Shown here: piece by piece, positions 7,901 through 17,995 of the stretch
How positions within the stretch are numbered: position 1 is the stretch's first letter
Layout: every line of letters starts with the position of its first letter
NCBI RefSeq assembly: GCF_001884735.1
Contig: NZ_MJAP01000034.1
Span: 434,001-498,000 of the forward strand
Direction: 5' to 3'
Source of the DNA: Natronohydrobacter thiooxidans
Lineage (GTDB): Bacteria > Pseudomonadota > Alphaproteobacteria > Rhodobacterales > Rhodobacteraceae
Length of the DNA: 64,000 nucleotides
Notes under the pieces: model-generated
Seen by the model: the letters and a program-made list of their open reading frames with translations, nothing else
Database searches by the model: none
Told to the model about the DNA's origin: nothing
Translations under genes and position numbers: made by a program

Positions 7901-9070
7901 ATGACAGAAATGGTCTATGGCACCGCGCCAATGCGCGTTGTGGAGCCTGTGCTTCCGAAATGGTGGCGCACGATTGATCGGGTTTCGCTGACAGCCGTGC
8001 TGCTGCTGATGGCGGTCGGGCTGCTTCTGGGGCTCGCGGCCTCGCCGCCGCTGGCCACGCGCAACGGCTTGCCGCCGTTTTTCTATGTGCAGCGGCAGGT
8101 GTTTTTCGGCCTCTTGGGCATCGCGGCCATGATCGCCATGTCGCTCTGCTCGCCCGAGCGCATCCGGCGCGTCGCGACAGTGGGGTTCTTCATCTCGCTC
8201 CTGGCGATTGTGCTCCTGCCCTTCTTCGGCACTGATTTCGGCAAGGGCGCGGTGCGCTGGTACAGCCTCGGCTTCGGCTCGTTCCAGCCCTCGGAATTTC
8301 TCAAGCCCATGCTGGCGGTCTTTGCCGCCTGGCTGCTGGCCGCAGGCAATGAACCCGGCGGCCCGCCGGGCAAGGCGCTGTCGCTCGGGTTCACCATGAT
8401 CGTGCTCGGATTTCTGGTCATTCAGCCCGATTTCGGACAGGCCGCGCTGATCGCGGCAGGCTGGATGATCATGTATTTCCTCGCAGGCGCGCCGATGTTC
8501 CTGCTGATCGGTTTCGCGGCGCTGGTGCTGCTGGGGGGCTACACCGCCTATCACAGTTCCGAACATTTCGCCCGCCGCATCGACGGCTTCCTCGCCGCCG
8601 AGATCGATCCGCGCACCCAGATGGGCTATGCCCAGAACGCGATTTCCGAAGGCGGCTTTTTCGGCGCGGGCGTGGGTGAGGGGCGGGTGAAATGGTCGCT
8701 GCCTGACGCGCATACCGATTTCATCATCGCGGTTGCGGCGGAAGAATACGGGCTGATCCTGGTTCTCTTCATCATTGGCCTTTATGCCACGATCCTCATG
8801 CGCTCGCTCTTCCGGCTGATGCGCGAACGCGACATGTTCATCCGCCTTGCCGGCACCGGCATCGTGGTCGTCTTCTCGCTTCAGGCCATGATCAACATGG
8901 GCGTTGCGGTGCGGCTTCTGCCCTCGAAAGGCATGACTTTGCCACTGGTCAGCTATGGCGGCTCATCGCTGCTTGCGACGGGGCTTGCAATCGGTATGCT
9001 TCTGGCATTCACGCGCAACCGGCCACAGGGCGAAATCGGCGAGATTCTCTCGCGGCGCGCGTCAGCCTGA
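7901..9070 (+). CDS. ftsW: Cell division septal peptidoglycan glycosyltransferase FtsW
   Basis: A 389-residue SEDS-family integral membrane protein with about ten membrane helices. Family marks include [18 protein letters not shown] (about residues 121-138), the periplasmic [14 protein letters not shown] region and the closing [13 protein letters not shown] stretch [20 protein letters not shown]. FtsW polymerises glycan strands at the division site with its PBP partner. The 5' space back to 7626 holds three GGGGTAG-like motifs but no gene, and probably contains the promoter of the cluster. murG follows after 11 bases, so ftsW-murG-murC-DUF2484 form one operon. Confidence 0.95.
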   Translation: MTEMVYGTAPMRVVEPVLPKWWRTIDRVSLTAVLLLMAVGLLLGLAASPPLATRNGLPPFFYVQRQVFFGLLGIAAMIAMSLCSPERIRRVATVGFFISLLAIVLLPFFGTDFGKGAVRWYSLGFGSFQPSEFLKPMLAVFAAWLLAAGNEPGGPPGKALSLGFTMIVLGFLVIQPDFGQAALIAAGWMIMYFLAGAPMFLLIGFAALVLLGGYTAYHSSEHFARRIDGFLAAEIDPRTQMGYAQNAISEGGFFGAGVGEGRVKWSLPDAHTDFIIAVAAEEYGLILVLFIIGLYATILMRSLFRLMRERDMFIRLAGTGIVVVFSLQAMINMGVAVRLLPSKGMTLPLVSYGGSSLLATGLAIGMLLAFTRNRPQGEIGEILSRRASA

Positions 9071-9081
9071 GGGGCAGCATC

Positions 9082-10182
9082 ATGGCCAAGCCGCCACTTC
9101 TTCTGATCGCCGCCGGGGGCACCGGGGGGCATATGTTCCCCGCACAGGCGCTGGCCGAGGAAATGCTGGCACGCGGCTGGCGGGTGAAGCTCTCGACCGA
9201 TGCACGCGGCGCGCGCTATGCGGGGGGCTTTCCGGGCGCTGTGCGCATTGAGAAGGTCCGCGCCGCAACCTTCGCCCGTGGCGGCATGGCCGCGAAGCTG
9301 AAAGTGCCGTTTCTGCTGGCCGCAGGCTGCCTGCGCGCCGCCCTTGGCATGATCCTCGATCGTCCGCGCGCCGTGGTGGGCTTTGGCGGCTACCCCTCCA
9401 TCCCCGCGCTGAGTGCGGCATGGGCGCTGCGTGTGCCCCGGATGATCCATGAACAGAACGGCGTACTGGGCCGAGTGAACCAGATTTTCGCGCGCCGCGT
9501 CAATGCGCTCGCCTGCGGTACATGGCCCACCGAGATGCCCGCCGGGATCGAGGGCAGTTTCACCGGCAACCCGGTGCGCGGAGCGGTGCGCGAGCGCGCC
9601 GCCGCGGGCTATATCCCGCCCGGCGATTATCCGATGGATCTTCTGGTGATCGGCGGCTCGCAGGGCGCGCGGATCCTGTCCGATGTGGTGCCCGAGGCCA
9701 TCGCGGCGCTACCAGAGGCGATCAAGCGCAACTTGACGGTTGCCCATCAGGCGCGCGAAGAAGATATCCCGCGCGTGGTCGCCGCCTATGAGGCGGGCGG
9801 GGTCGCTGCCGAAATCGCGCCTTTCTTCGGGGATATCCCGCGCCGCCTGTCGGAATGCCAGCTGGTGATCAGCCGGGCCGGGGCCTCTTCGGTGGCCGAT
9901 ATCTCGGTGATCGGGCGGCCTGCGGTGCTGATCCCCTATGCCGCCGCCGCCGCCAATCATCAGGCCGCCAATGCCAGGATGCTTTCGGGCGTCGATGCGG
10001 CCGTGGTCTTCCCTGAATCCCAGTTCACCCCGGACGCGCTCTCAGAGACGCTCTATTCAATCCTGACCAATCCCAAAGCGGCCGAGACCATGGCCCGATC
10101 CGCGCTGAAAGTGGGCCGCCCCGATGCGGCGTCAGCCCTTGCCGAGATGGTCGAAACCCTTGCCCGAAAGGAGCCGAGATGA
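9082..10182 (+). CDS. murG: UDP-GlcNAc--undecaprenyl-PP-MurNAc-pentapeptide transferase
   Basis: Converts lipid I to lipid II on the inner face of the membrane. The 366-residue GT28-family protein shows the glycine-rich donor/acceptor loop [16 protein letters not shown] near residue 8, the [11 protein letters not shown] motif near 126, the second-domain GGSQGARIL loop near 192, and the sugar-nucleotide site [11 protein letters not shown] near 265. Length is normal. murC overlaps its stop by four bases (ATGA), indicating translational coupling. Confidence 0.96.
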   Translation: MAKPPLLLIAAGGTGGHMFPAQALAEEMLARGWRVKLSTDARGARYAGGFPGAVRIEKVRAATFARGGMAAKLKVPFLLAAGCLRAALGMILDRPRAVVGFGGYPSIPALSAAWALRVPRMIHEQNGVLGRVNQIFARRVNALACGTWPTEMPAGIEGSFTGNPVRGAVRERAAAGYIPPGDYPMDLLVIGGSQGARILSDVVPEAIAALPEAIKRNLTVAHQAREEDIPRVVAAYEAGGVAAEIAPFFGDIPRRLSECQLVISRAGASSVADISVIGRPAVLIPYAAAAANHQAANARMLSGVDAAVVFPESQFTPDALSETLYSILTNPKAAETMARSALKVGRPDAASALAEMVETLARKEPR

Positions 10183-11591
10183 GCCCCGCCACGAAACTGC
10201 CCACCGATATCGGACCGATTCATTTTATCGGCATCGGCGGTATCGGCATGTCCGGCATTGCCGAAGTGCTGATGACATTGGGCTATGATGTGCAGGGCTC
10301 GGACATGAAGGCCAGCGCCATCACCGAGCGGCTGGAAAGCCTTGGCGCGCAGGTGATGATCGGCCAGCGCGCCGAAAATCTGGGCGCGGCGGCGGTGATC
10401 GTGGTCTCGACCGCGATCCGCAAGGACAATCCCGAACTGATGGAAGCGCGCCGCCTTGGCCTGCCGGTGGTGCGCCGCGCCGAGATGCTGGCCGAACTGA
10501 TGCGGCTGCGCTCGAATATCGCGATTGCGGGCACGCATGGCAAGACGACGACCACGACCATGGTTGCGGCCCTGCTCGACGAGGGCAAGCTGGACCCGAC
10601 CGTGATCAACGGCGGTGTGATCCATGCTTACGGCTCGAATGCGCGGGCGGGCGCAGGCGAATGGATGGTGGTCGAGGCCGACGAGAGCGATGGCAGCTTC
10701 AACCGCTTGCCCGCGACCATCGCGATTGTCACCAATATCGACCCCGAGCATATGGAGCATTGGGGCAGTTTCGACGCGCTGCGCAAGGGCTTTCATGATT
10801 TCGTCTCGGGTATCCCCTTCTATGGGCTCGCGATCTGCTGCACCGATCACCCGGAAGTGCAGTCGCTGGTGGCCCGGATCACCGACCGGCGCGTGGTGAC
10901 TTTCGGCTTCAACGCGCAGGCCGATATCCGCGCGATGAACCTGCGCTATGAGGGCGGCATCGCGCATTTCGACATCGCGCTGCAGGATGAGCGGCGCATG
11001 ATCAAGGGCTGCACCCTGCCCATGCCGGGCGATCACAACGTCTCGAACGCGCTGGCCGCTGTGGCGGCGGCGCGGCATCTGGGCATGAACCCGTCCGAGA
11101 TCCGTGCGGCGCTGGCGAAATTCGGCGGCGTCAACCGCCGTTTCACCCGCGTGGGCGAGGTCGATGGCGTGACCATCATCGATGATTACGGCCATCACCC
11201 GGTCGAGATTGCTGCGGTGCTGAAAGCCGCGCGTCAGGCACTTGGCGGCGAGGGCAGGGTGATCGCCGTGCACCAGCCGCACCGTTTCACGCGGCTCTCG
11301 AACCTGTTCGAGGAATTCTGCACCTGTTTCAACGAGGCCGATGTCGTGGGCATCGCGCCGGTCTATGCGGCGGGCGAAGAGCCGATTGCGGGCGCAAGCC
11401 GCGATGATCTCTTGGCAGGGCTCAAGGCGCATGGCCACCGGGCCGCGCATCCGGTCGATACCGAGGATGATCTGGAAGCGCTGGTGCGCGGGCATGCGCA
11501 GCCCGGCGATATGGTGATCTGTCTGGGCGCGGGCACGATCTCGGGCTGGGCGCATGGTCTGGTGCCGCGCCTGCGGGCGCGCGCCGCGTGA
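10179..11591 (+). CDS. murC: UDP-N-acetylmuramate--L-alanine ligase
   Basis: Adds L-alanine to UDP-MurNAc, the first amino acid of the stem peptide. The 470-residue protein opens with the Rossmann-like motif [15 protein letters not shown], has the ATP-binding loop [12 protein letters not shown] (about residue 115), the central EADESDGSF motif, and the C-terminal ligase domain with [10 protein letters not shown] and HQPHRFTR. All key Mur ligase motifs are present and the length is normal. It overlaps murG by four bases and the next small gene by one. Confidence 0.97.
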   Translation: MSPATKLPTDIGPIHFIGIGGIGMSGIAEVLMTLGYDVQGSDMKASAITERLESLGAQVMIGQRAENLGAAAVIVVSTAIRKDNPELMEARRLGLPVVRRAEMLAELMRLRSNIAIAGTHGKTTTTTMVAALLDEGKLDPTVINGGVIHAYGSNARAGAGEWMVVEADESDGSFNRLPATIAIVTNIDPEHMEHWGSFDALRKGFHDFVSGIPFYGLAICCTDHPEVQSLVARITDRRVVTFGFNAQADIRAMNLRYEGGIAHFDIALQDERRMIKGCTLPMPGDHNVSNALAAVAAARHLGMNPSEIRAALAKFGGVNRRFTRVGEVDGVTIIDDYGHHPVEIAAVLKAARQALGGEGRVIAVHQPHRFTRLSNLFEEFCTCFNEADVVGIAPVYAAGEEPIAGASRDDLLAGLKAHGHRAAHPVDTEDDLEALVRGHAQPGDMVICLGAGTISGWAHGLVPRLRARAA

Positions 11592-11869
11592 TGCTGCCGC
11601 CAGAGGCACGGATATGGCTGCTGATGGGCGGTGCGCTTGTCGCCGGTGCGCTTCTGGCGGCGCTGCTGATCCACCGGGGCTGGGCGCGCGCCTATGGGGC
11701 GGTTCTGGCCGGGCATATCCTGGCCGCCATCGGCCTCTTCCTTGCAGCGCGGCAGGCGCAGGGCATGGCGGGGCTGGGCCATGCCATCATGCTGTCGGTC
11801 TTTGTTCTGCCCGCAACCCTTGGCATGGGCCTCGGCGGCGGCGTGATGTGGTGGCGGCGCAAAAGGTAA
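11591..11869 (+). CDS. DUF2484 family membrane protein
   Basis: A 92-residue protein with three hydrophobic segments (about residues 8-25, 33-50 and 60-82) and a basic C-terminus WWRRKR. It fits DUF2484, a Rhodobacterales membrane protein normally found between murC and murB. The ATG at 11591 overlaps the murC stop in a TGATG arrangement, so it is translationally coupled; a GTG three bases earlier is the alternative start. Function is unknown. Here no murB follows. Confidence 0.8.
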   Translation: MLPPEARIWLLMGGALVAGALLAALLIHRGWARAYGAVLAGHILAAIGLFLAARQAQGMAGLGHAIMLSVFVLPATLGMGLGGGVMWWRRKR

Positions 11870-11890
11870 GGTGCGTGCTCAGCACGCACC
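11870..11890. repeat. Near-perfect palindrome after DUF2484, possible terminator
   Basis: GGTGCGTGCT and AGCACGCACC are ten-base arms separated by one base, beginning two bases after the DUF2484 stop and ending eight bases before the stop of the convergent GMC oxidoreductase gene. No T-run follows. It may end transcription from both sides or be a member of a dispersed palindrome family; a GGGTGCG half-match occurs near 7780. Confidence 0.45.
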
Positions 11891-11897
11891 CTACGGA

Positions 11898-13511
11898 TCA
11901 CGTGGCGCGCGCATCCTCGCGGATCATATCGGCGGCTTTTTCGGCGATCATGATCACCGGCGCCTGGGTATTGCCCGAGGTGATGCGCGGCATGACCGAG
12001 GCATCCACCACCCGCAAGCGCTCGACCCCGTTCACCCGCAACCGGCCATCCACCACCGCGCGCGGGTCGGTTCCCATCCGCGCCGTGCCGACAGGGTGAA
12101 AGATCGTCGAGGCGATATCGCCTGCCGCGCGGGCAAGCGCGTCATCGCTCTGAAACGCCGCCCCCGGCTTGAACTCTTCGGGCCGGTAGCGCGCCAGCGG
12201 TTGCTGTTCCATGATCCGCCGCGTCAGCCGGATCGCGCGCGCGGCCACAAGCCGGTCGCCCTCGGTCGAGAGGTAATTCGGCTGGATCACCGGATGCGCC
12301 CTTGGATCGTTTGACGCCAGCCGCACATGGCCGCGACTTTCGGGCCGCAAATGGCAGACGCTCGCGGTGATCGCGGGAAAATCATGCGGCGGCTGGCCGA
12401 ACGCGTCCAGCGTCACCGGCTGGACATGATATTCCAGATCCGGACTGGCCAGCCCTTCGCCGGAATAGGCGAAGGCCCCGAGCTGGCTCGGCGCCATCGC
12501 CATCGGCCCCCGCCTGCGGGCCAGATAATCCAGCCCGATCAGCGCCTTGCCCCACAAAGTCGAGGCCATCGTGTTCAGCGTTTTCACCCCCTGCACCCGA
12601 TAGGCACAGCGGATCTGCAGATGGTCCTGCAGGTTCTCGCCCAGATCGGGCATGTCATGGATCACCTCGATCCCGTGGCTTTGCAACAGCGCCCCCGGCC
12701 CAAGACCGGAAAGCTGCATCAGATGCGGCGTGTTGATCGCGCCCGCCGAGAGGATCACCTCGCCCGCCGCCATCGCCCGCGCGGGCGCGCCCCTATGCGT
12801 GAAGCGCACCCCCGCGGCGCGCCGCCCCTCCAGGATCAGCCCCTCGCTCTGCGCGTGGGTCAGAACGCGCAGATTGGGACGCCTCAAAGCGGGACGCAGG
12901 AAGCCGCGCACCACCGACCAGCGAAACCCTGCGCGCTGGTTCACCTTGAAATAGCCGACCCCGAAATTATCGCCCAGATTGAAATCCGCCGTTTCGGGAA
13001 TGCCCGCCGCCACCGCCGCCTCTTTCCAGGCATCCAGTATCTCCCAGCGCAGCCGCTGTTCCTCGATCCGGAAACCGCCACCCGCGCCATGCTGGCCCGG
13101 CACGGCGCCTGCATAATAATCCTCGGATTTCAGGAAATAGGGCAGCACATCCTCCCAGCCCCATCCGGCAAGCCCCATCTGCCGCCAGCCATCGTAATCC
13201 GCCGCCTGTCCGCGCAGGTAAAGCATCCCGTTGATCGAGGAACACCCGCCCAACAGACGCCCGCGCGGATAGATGAGCGCGCGCCCGTTCAGCCCCGGTT
13301 CAGGCGCGGTGCGGTAGCGCCAGTCGGTGCGCGGATTGTCGATGCAATAGAGATAACCCACCGGGATATGCACCCAGTGATAGAGGTCATTGCCGCCCGC
13401 CTCCAGAAGCAACACGCGGGTTTTCGGGTTCTCGCTCAGCCGGTTCGCCAGCACACATCCGGCTGAACCCGCGCCGAGGATGATATAGTCATAGCTGCCG
13501 AAATCCTGCAT
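11898..13511 (-). CDS. GMC family FAD-dependent oxidoreductase (choline dehydrogenase-like)
   Basis: A 537-residue flavoprotein. The N-terminal FAD dinucleotide motif DYIILGAGSAGCVLANRL is at about residues 7-24, the GMC signature GGCSSINGMLYLRGQAADYD at about 87, and the C-terminal catalytic His and Asn lie in FHPVGTARMG and SGNTQAPVIM. The frame remains open upstream for another 285 codons, but the ATG at 13511 is correct because MQDFGSYDYIILGAG matches family N-termini. The substrate is an alcohol, but choline, another amino alcohol or an aromatic alcohol cannot be told apart here. It is divergent from an NMT1-type ABC importer, which may deliver its substrate or be unrelated. It lies where murB is expected. 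Confidence 0.9.
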   Translation of the reverse strand: MQDFGSYDYIILGAGSAGCVLANRLSENPKTRVLLLEAGGNDLYHWVHIPVGYLYCIDNPRTDWRYRTAPEPGLNGRALIYPRGRLLGGCSSINGMLYLRGQAADYDGWRQMGLAGWGWEDVLPYFLKSEDYYAGAVPGQHGAGGGFRIEEQRLRWEILDAWKEAAVAAGIPETADFNLGDNFGVGYFKVNQRAGFRWSVVRGFLRPALRRPNLRVLTHAQSEGLILEGRRAAGVRFTHRGAPARAMAAGEVILSAGAINTPHLMQLSGLGPGALLQSHGIEVIHDMPDLGENLQDHLQIRCAYRVQGVKTLNTMASTLWGKALIGLDYLARRRGPMAMAPSQLGAFAYSGEGLASPDLEYHVQPVTLDAFGQPPHDFPAITASVCHLRPESRGHVRLASNDPRAHPVIQPNYLSTEGDRLVAARAIRLTRRIMEQQPLARYRPEEFKPGAAFQSDDALARAAGDIASTIFHPVGTARMGTDPRAVVDGRLRVNGVERLRVVDASVMPRITSGNTQAPVIMIAEKAADMIREDARAT

Positions 13512-13742
13512 CGCCCACCCCCCGCCGATGCTGCCAAATTTCCCGATCCCGGCAGGGCGCGCAAGCCCAAAACCTGTGCAACGGGCCGCATCTCGCTGCG
13601 TCAGGGCGCTTAATTCTGTTGCAACTGCCCGGCTCCTGCACAAGAATACCGCAAAGGCAGAGGGCCGGGCTGCAAGCCTTGTGACTTTGCCGCGACAAGG
13701 GCTTAGTCCAGAGCCATGACCCCAACAGCAAGAGGTTCTTCC

Positions 13743-14747
13743 ATGCTGCACCGCACTCTGACCACTGCCATCGGCTTCACGGCTCTGGCAGGTTCGCTTC
13801 ATGCCCAGACCGCCATGCCTTTCGCGCTGGACTGGCGTTTCGAAGGGCCCTCCGCGCCCTATTTCGTGGCCATCGAGAAAGGCTATTTCGCCGAGGCGGG
13901 CCTTTCGGTCGAAGTCACCGCCGGGCAGGGCAGTCTGGACGCCATCCCCAAAGTCGCGACCGGCGCTTTCCCGGTGGGCTTTGCCGATATCAACAGCCTG
14001 ATCAAGTTTCTGGACCAGAATCCCGGCGCACCCGTGATCGGCGCGATGATGGTCTATGACAAGCCGCCCTTCGCCATTGTGGGCCGCAAATCGCTCGGTG
14101 TCGAAACCCCTGCCGATCTCGAAGGCAAGATCCTCGGTGCTCCGCCCCCCGATGGTGCTTTCGCGCAATGGCCGATCTTTGTCGCGGAAACCGGCATCGA
14201 CGCCTCGACCATCACCATTGAACCCGTGGGCTTCCCGACCCGTGAGCCCTCGCTGGCCGAAGGCACGGTCCATGCCGTGACCGGCTTCAGCTTCACCTCC
14301 TTCCTCAGCACCGCCCGTCTGGGGGTGCCGGAAGAGGATCTGTCGGTCATCCTGATGGCCGATCACGGGGTGGACCTCTATGGCAATGTGATCATCGTCA
14401 ATACCGATTTCGCCGAAGCCAATCCCGATGCGGTCAAGGGCTTTCTAGGGGCCGTGGCCAAAGGCGTGATCGACACGATCGCTGACCCTGCCGCGGCGGT
14501 CAAAGCCATCGAGCCGTTCAATCCGGCGATGGATCTGGAGCTGGAACAGCGTCGTCTGGAACTCGCCCTGCGCGACACGATGGTCACGGATTGGGTGCTG
14601 GAAAACGGCATGGGGATCATCGACGCAGATCGTTTCGCCAATTCCATCGAGCAGATCAAACTCACCTACGAGTATCAGACCGAGCCGGATGCGAGCCTCT
14701 ATTTCACCGATGCCTTCCTGCCCGAAGGCGGCTTCAAGCTCGACTGA
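13743..14747 (+). CDS. ABC transporter substrate-binding protein, NMT1/THI5-like
   Basis: A periplasmic binding protein of 334 residues with a signal peptide (MLHRTLTTAIGFTALAGSLHAQ, cleavage near residue 20). It belongs to the NMT1/SsuA-like family: the N-terminal DWRFEGPSAPYFVAIEKGYF is typical of binders for pyrimidine, sulfonate, nitrate and similar small ligands. The ATG at 13743 has AGAGG seven bases upstream; an in-frame ATG at 13716 lacks this. It is the first gene of a three-gene importer operon with the ATPase and permease that follow. The upstream 231 bases contain an interrupted dyad TTGCA...GCCCGG / CCGGGCTGCAA (13619-13675) but no recognisable TPP riboswitch. The ligand is unknown. 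Confidence 0.87.
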   Translation: MLHRTLTTAIGFTALAGSLHAQTAMPFALDWRFEGPSAPYFVAIEKGYFAEAGLSVEVTAGQGSLDAIPKVATGAFPVGFADINSLIKFLDQNPGAPVIGAMMVYDKPPFAIVGRKSLGVETPADLEGKILGAPPPDGAFAQWPIFVAETGIDASTITIEPVGFPTREPSLAEGTVHAVTGFSFTSFLSTARLGVPEEDLSVILMADHGVDLYGNVIIVNTDFAEANPDAVKGFLGAVAKGVIDTIADPAAAVKAIEPFNPAMDLELEQRRLELALRDTMVTDWVLENGMGIIDADRFANSIEQIKLTYEYQTEPDASLYFTDAFLPEGGFKLD

Positions 14748-14795
14748 GTGACGACGGGCCAGCGCGCGCCGCTGGCCCAATCCCAAAAGGGCCGC

Positions 14796-15593
14796 ATGAC
14801 AAATCTCATTGAAATCAAGGGCGTGCGTCACGCCTATCGCACCGATGCCGGGCCGCTGCCGGTTCTGGACGGTCTGGAAATCTCTGTACCCGAAGGCGGC
14901 TTTGTCGCTGTGGTCGGCCCCTCGGGCTGCGGCAAATCCACCCTGACGCGGCTGATCGCCGGGCTGATGAAACCCGATCAGGGCGAGGTCTGGCTGCATG
15001 GCGAGCGCGTGAAGGGACCGCGCGCGACCGTCGGCATGGCGTTTCAGAACCCGGTGCTGCTGGAATGGCGCTCGATCCTCAAGAACGTTCTGCTGCCGCT
15101 TGAAATCGTGCCCTCGAAATTGTCCAAAAAACAGGCCGAAGAGCGCGCACGCTTCCTCTTGTCGCTGGTGGGGCTGGAGGGGTTCGAGGACAAGCGCCCC
15201 TCGGAACTGTCGGGCGGGATGCGTCAGCGCGCCAGCCTTTGCCGCGCGCTGATCCACCAGCCCGAAGTGCTGATCCTTGACGAGCCCTTCGGCGCGCTCG
15301 ACGCCTTCACCCGCGAAGACCTCTGGCAGACCATGCACCGCGTCAAGGAACGCGAACCCTTTACCGGCGTGCTGATCACCCATGATCTGCGGGAATCGAT
15401 CTTTCTGGCCGATCAGGTTGTGGTGCTCTCGGGCCGCCCCGCGCGCACGCAATATGTGCTCGATATCCCTTCCAGCGGCCTGCGCACGCTCGATGACCTC
15501 TACACGCCGCAGGCCGCCGAGCAGCTCAACATCCTGCGCCACCAGATCCAGATCGCGCAGGGGCGCGCGTCGGCCGGGGAAGCCTCAGCATGA
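14796..15593 (+). CDS. ABC transporter ATP-binding protein (nitrate/sulfonate/pyrimidine type)
   Basis: The 265-residue ATPase of the importer. Walker A GPSGCGKSTLTRLI is at about residues 43-56, the signature LSGGMRQRASLCRAL at about 142, Walker B VLILDEPFGALD at about 163, and the switch His in LITHDLRES at about 197. The ATG at 14796 is chosen because AAAAGG lies five bases upstream; the frame is open further back to the previous stop. It overlaps the permease by four bases (ATGA), so the two are coupled. Confidence 0.93.
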   Translation: MTNLIEIKGVRHAYRTDAGPLPVLDGLEISVPEGGFVAVVGPSGCGKSTLTRLIAGLMKPDQGEVWLHGERVKGPRATVGMAFQNPVLLEWRSILKNVLLPLEIVPSKLSKKQAEERARFLLSLVGLEGFEDKRPSELSGGMRQRASLCRALIHQPEVLILDEPFGALDAFTREDLWQTMHRVKEREPFTGVLITHDLRESIFLADQVVVLSGRPARTQYVLDIPSSGLRTLDDLYTPQAAEQLNILRHQIQIAQGRASAGEASA

Positions 15594-16357
15594 ACAAGCA
15601 CTTGCGCGCCATTGCGGTCCCGCTCATCGCCATCGCGATCCTGCTGGCTTTCTGGGAATGGCTGGTCTGGTTCAATGGCTGGCCCAAATTCAAGATGGCC
15701 GCGCCCTCGGACCTGCTGCCCGCCTATCAGCGCCATTGGCACCTGTTCCTGACTATGGGCTGGCAGACGCTCTGGCGCACGGTTCTGGGGCTGATGCTGG
15801 CGGTTCTGTTCGGCACGGCTCTGGGCATGATCATGGGCTTTTCGCGCACCATGCGAGACGCGCTTTATCCGATCCTCGTGGGCTTCAACGCCATCCCCAA
15901 GGCGACGGTGGTGCCCATCGTCGCGCTGATGTTCGTGGGCCAGCATGATTTCAACACGGTGCTTCTGGCCTTCATGATCTCCTTCTTCCCCATCGCGGTC
16001 TCGGTCAGTATCGGCCTCTCGACGCTGGAGCCCGAATATCGCGATATCCTGCGCAGCCTTGGGGCCTCGCAGGCGACGATCTTCTGGAAGATTGCCCTGC
16101 CCAAGACCCTGCCGGAATTCTTCGGCGCGCTGAAAGTCGCGGTGACACTTGCCTTCATCGGCACCAACCTGATGGAGATCGTCAGCCCGCACGGGCGCGG
16201 CCTTGGCGCGCTGTTCGATAGCGGGCGCACCAATTCCGATTTCCCGCTGATGTTCGCGGTGCTGATCGCGCTCGCCTTCCTCGGGATCGTGCTCTATTAC
16301 ATCGTTGTGGCGCTGGAAAAAATCTTCGCAGGCTGGGCCGAACGCGCGCCGGGATAG
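15590..16357 (+). CDS. ABC transporter permease (SsuC/TauC type)
   Basis: A 255-residue inner-membrane subunit with six predicted membrane helices and the BPD_transp_1 EAA loop EYRDILRSLGASQATIFWKI (about residues 143-162) that contacts the ATPase. Together with the two preceding genes it makes a complete NMT1-type importer. Substrate unassigned. A hairpin 45 bases after its stop probably ends the operon. Confidence 0.92.
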   Translation: MNKHLRAIAVPLIAIAILLAFWEWLVWFNGWPKFKMAAPSDLLPAYQRHWHLFLTMGWQTLWRTVLGLMLAVLFGTALGMIMGFSRTMRDALYPILVGFNAIPKATVVPIVALMFVGQHDFNTVLLAFMISFFPIAVSVSIGLSTLEPEYRDILRSLGASQATIFWKIALPKTLPEFFGALKVAVTLAFIGTNLMEIVSPHGRGLGALFDSGRTNSDFPLMFAVLIALAFLGIVLYYIVVALEKIFAGWAERAPG

Positions 16358-16401
16358 CGCGGTCCGACGCCTGTCATCCTTGCGCGGATATCCACCAGCG
16401 G

Positions 16402-16426
16402 GCGGGGGTGGTCAGTCCCCGCTTTT
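16402..16426 (+). terminator. Intrinsic terminator after the ABC importer operon
   Basis: GCGGGG (16402-16407) and CCCCGC (16417-16422) with a nine-base loop, followed by TTTT (16423-16426). It is 44 bases past the permease stop. Confidence 0.6.
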
Positions 16427-16615
16427 CCTGTCCTCAAGGTATTTGATCGCGCAGCGGGCATCTTGCCGGAACAGCTTTCCAATTCCGGGGCCAAACTGCT
16501 GATCAGTTACTGCCCTGACTATGTACATTGAACATGTTCCTTATCCTGCCGCGCATATGGTCAAATAGCAGGAAAATATTCTATATTGCTGCACAAGCGA
16601 AACAGGAGTCGCCCC

Positions 16616-17995
16616 ATGCAGCACTATCCGGTCTTTCTGGACATGACCCGTGCCCGCGTCGTTATCGGCGGCGGCGGTGAGATTGCGCTGGCGAAACTGC
16701 GGCTCCTGCTGAAAACCGATGCGCAGATCACCCTTGCCGCGCCGGATTTCGCCCCCGAGATCGAAGCCCACACCCCCCGCGTGACCCTGATCCGCCGCTC
16801 GCTTCTGGGCAGCGATCTGCAGGACGCGCGTCTGGTCTATGCCGCGACCGGCGATGATGCCGAGGATGCCCGCATCGCAGCCCTTGGCCGCGAGGCGGGC
16901 GCGCTCGTGAATGTCGTCGACAATCTCGACGCTTCCGACTTCCTGACCCCGGCCATCGTCGATCGCAGCCCCGTCGTCATCGCCATCGGCACCGAAGGCG
17001 CGGCCCCGGTACTGGCGCGCAAGATCAAGGCCCATCTCGAAGAGGTGCTGCCCGCCTCGCTGGGTCTCCTCACCCGCATCGGCAAGGGCTTCCGCGCTCT
17101 GGCCGAGCAGTTGCCGCAGGGCGCGCGCCGTCGCGCCTTCTGGTCGGAATATTTCGACACTGCAGGCCCCCGCGCACTGCATCAGGGCGGCGAGGGACAG
17201 GTCCGGCAGGCGCTGGACGATCTGCTCGTCCGCCATCTGGACGCGGCCGCCCCCGAAGGCCATGTCGATTTCGTCTCGGCAGGCCCCGGCGACGCAGAAC
17301 TGCTGACGCTGAAAGCCCGCAAGCTGATCGACCGCGCCGATGTCGTGATCTTTGACCGGCTGGTCTCGCCCGAAATCCTCGAACTCGCCCGGCGCGAGGC
17401 GGTGATGATCTCTGTCGGCAAGGAAGGTTTCGGCCCCTCGACCCCGCAAGAGGAAATTCACCGCCTGATGATCGAACATGCCGGGCAGGGTGCGCATGTG
17501 GTGCGTCTCAAGGGCGGCGATGCCTCGGTCTTTGGCCGTCTGGACGAAGAAACCGAAGCGCTCGACGCCGCCCGCATCCGCTGGCAGGTCATCCCCGGTG
17601 TCACTGCGGCCTCCGCCGCAGCCGCCAGCATCGGCCAGAGCCTGACCCGGCGCGGGCGCAATCAGTCGCTGCGGCTGGTAACGGCCCATGACATGCAGGG
17701 CTATGCCGATCAGGACTGGCGCGCACTGGCCGCCCCCGGCGCAATCACCGCGATTTATATGGGTAAACGCGCCGCGCGCTTTGTTCAGGGGCGGCTTCTG
17801 ATGCATGGCGCCAGCCCCGACACCCCGGTCACGCTGGTCGAGAACGCCTCGCGCGTGGATCAGCAGATCCTCCCCACCACGCTCGCGCATCTGCCGCAGC
17901 AGGCCAGCGTGCTTGCCGGTCCCGCGATCATCCTTCTGGGCCTTGCGCCCAAAGCCGCCGAGCAGGCAATCGAGATTCAGGAACAGGCCCTATGA
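16616..17995 (+). CDS. cysG: Siroheme synthase, trifunctional CysG
   Basis: A 459-residue fusion making siroheme for sulfite reductase. The N-terminal precorrin-2 dehydrogenase/ferrochelatase domain spans about 1-205, with the NAD motif VVIGGGGEIALAKLRLL and a dimerisation region. The C-terminal uroporphyrinogen-III methyltransferase domain begins near residue 216 with VDFVSAGPGDAELLTLKA and includes VVIFDRLVSPEIL and the VVRLKGGDASVFGR loop. The ATG at 16616 has ACAGGAG ten bases upstream; the frame opens thirty bases earlier. It is the first gene of the sulfur operon, and its AT-rich leader (about 16510-16600) is the probable promoter. Confidence 0.95.
   Translation: MQHYPVFLDMTRARVVIGGGGEIALAKLRLLLKTDAQITLAAPDFAPEIEAHTPRVTLIRRSLLGSDLQDARLVYAATGDDAEDARIAALGREAGALVNVVDNLDASDFLTPAIVDRSPVVIAIGTEGAAPVLARKIKAHLEEVLPASLGLLTRIGKGFRALAEQLPQGARRRAFWSEYFDTAGPRALHQGGEGQVRQALDDLLVRHLDAAAPEGHVDFVSAGPGDAELLTLKARKLIDRADVVIFDRLVSPEILELARREAVMISVGKEGFGPSTPQEEIHRLMIEHAGQGAHVVRLKGGDASVFGRLDEETEALDAARIRWQVIPGVTAASAAAASIGQSLTRRGRNQSLRLVTAHDMQGYADQDWRALAAPGAITAIYMGKRAARFVQGRLLMHGASPDTPVTLVENASRVDQQILPTTLAHLPQQASVLAGPAIILLGLAPKAAEQAIEIQEQAL

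Noticed and set aside
13512..13742. TPP riboswitch before the NMT1-type importer
   Set aside because: The conserved CTGAGA and ACCTGA-type segments are not present; only an interrupted GC-rich dyad is seen.
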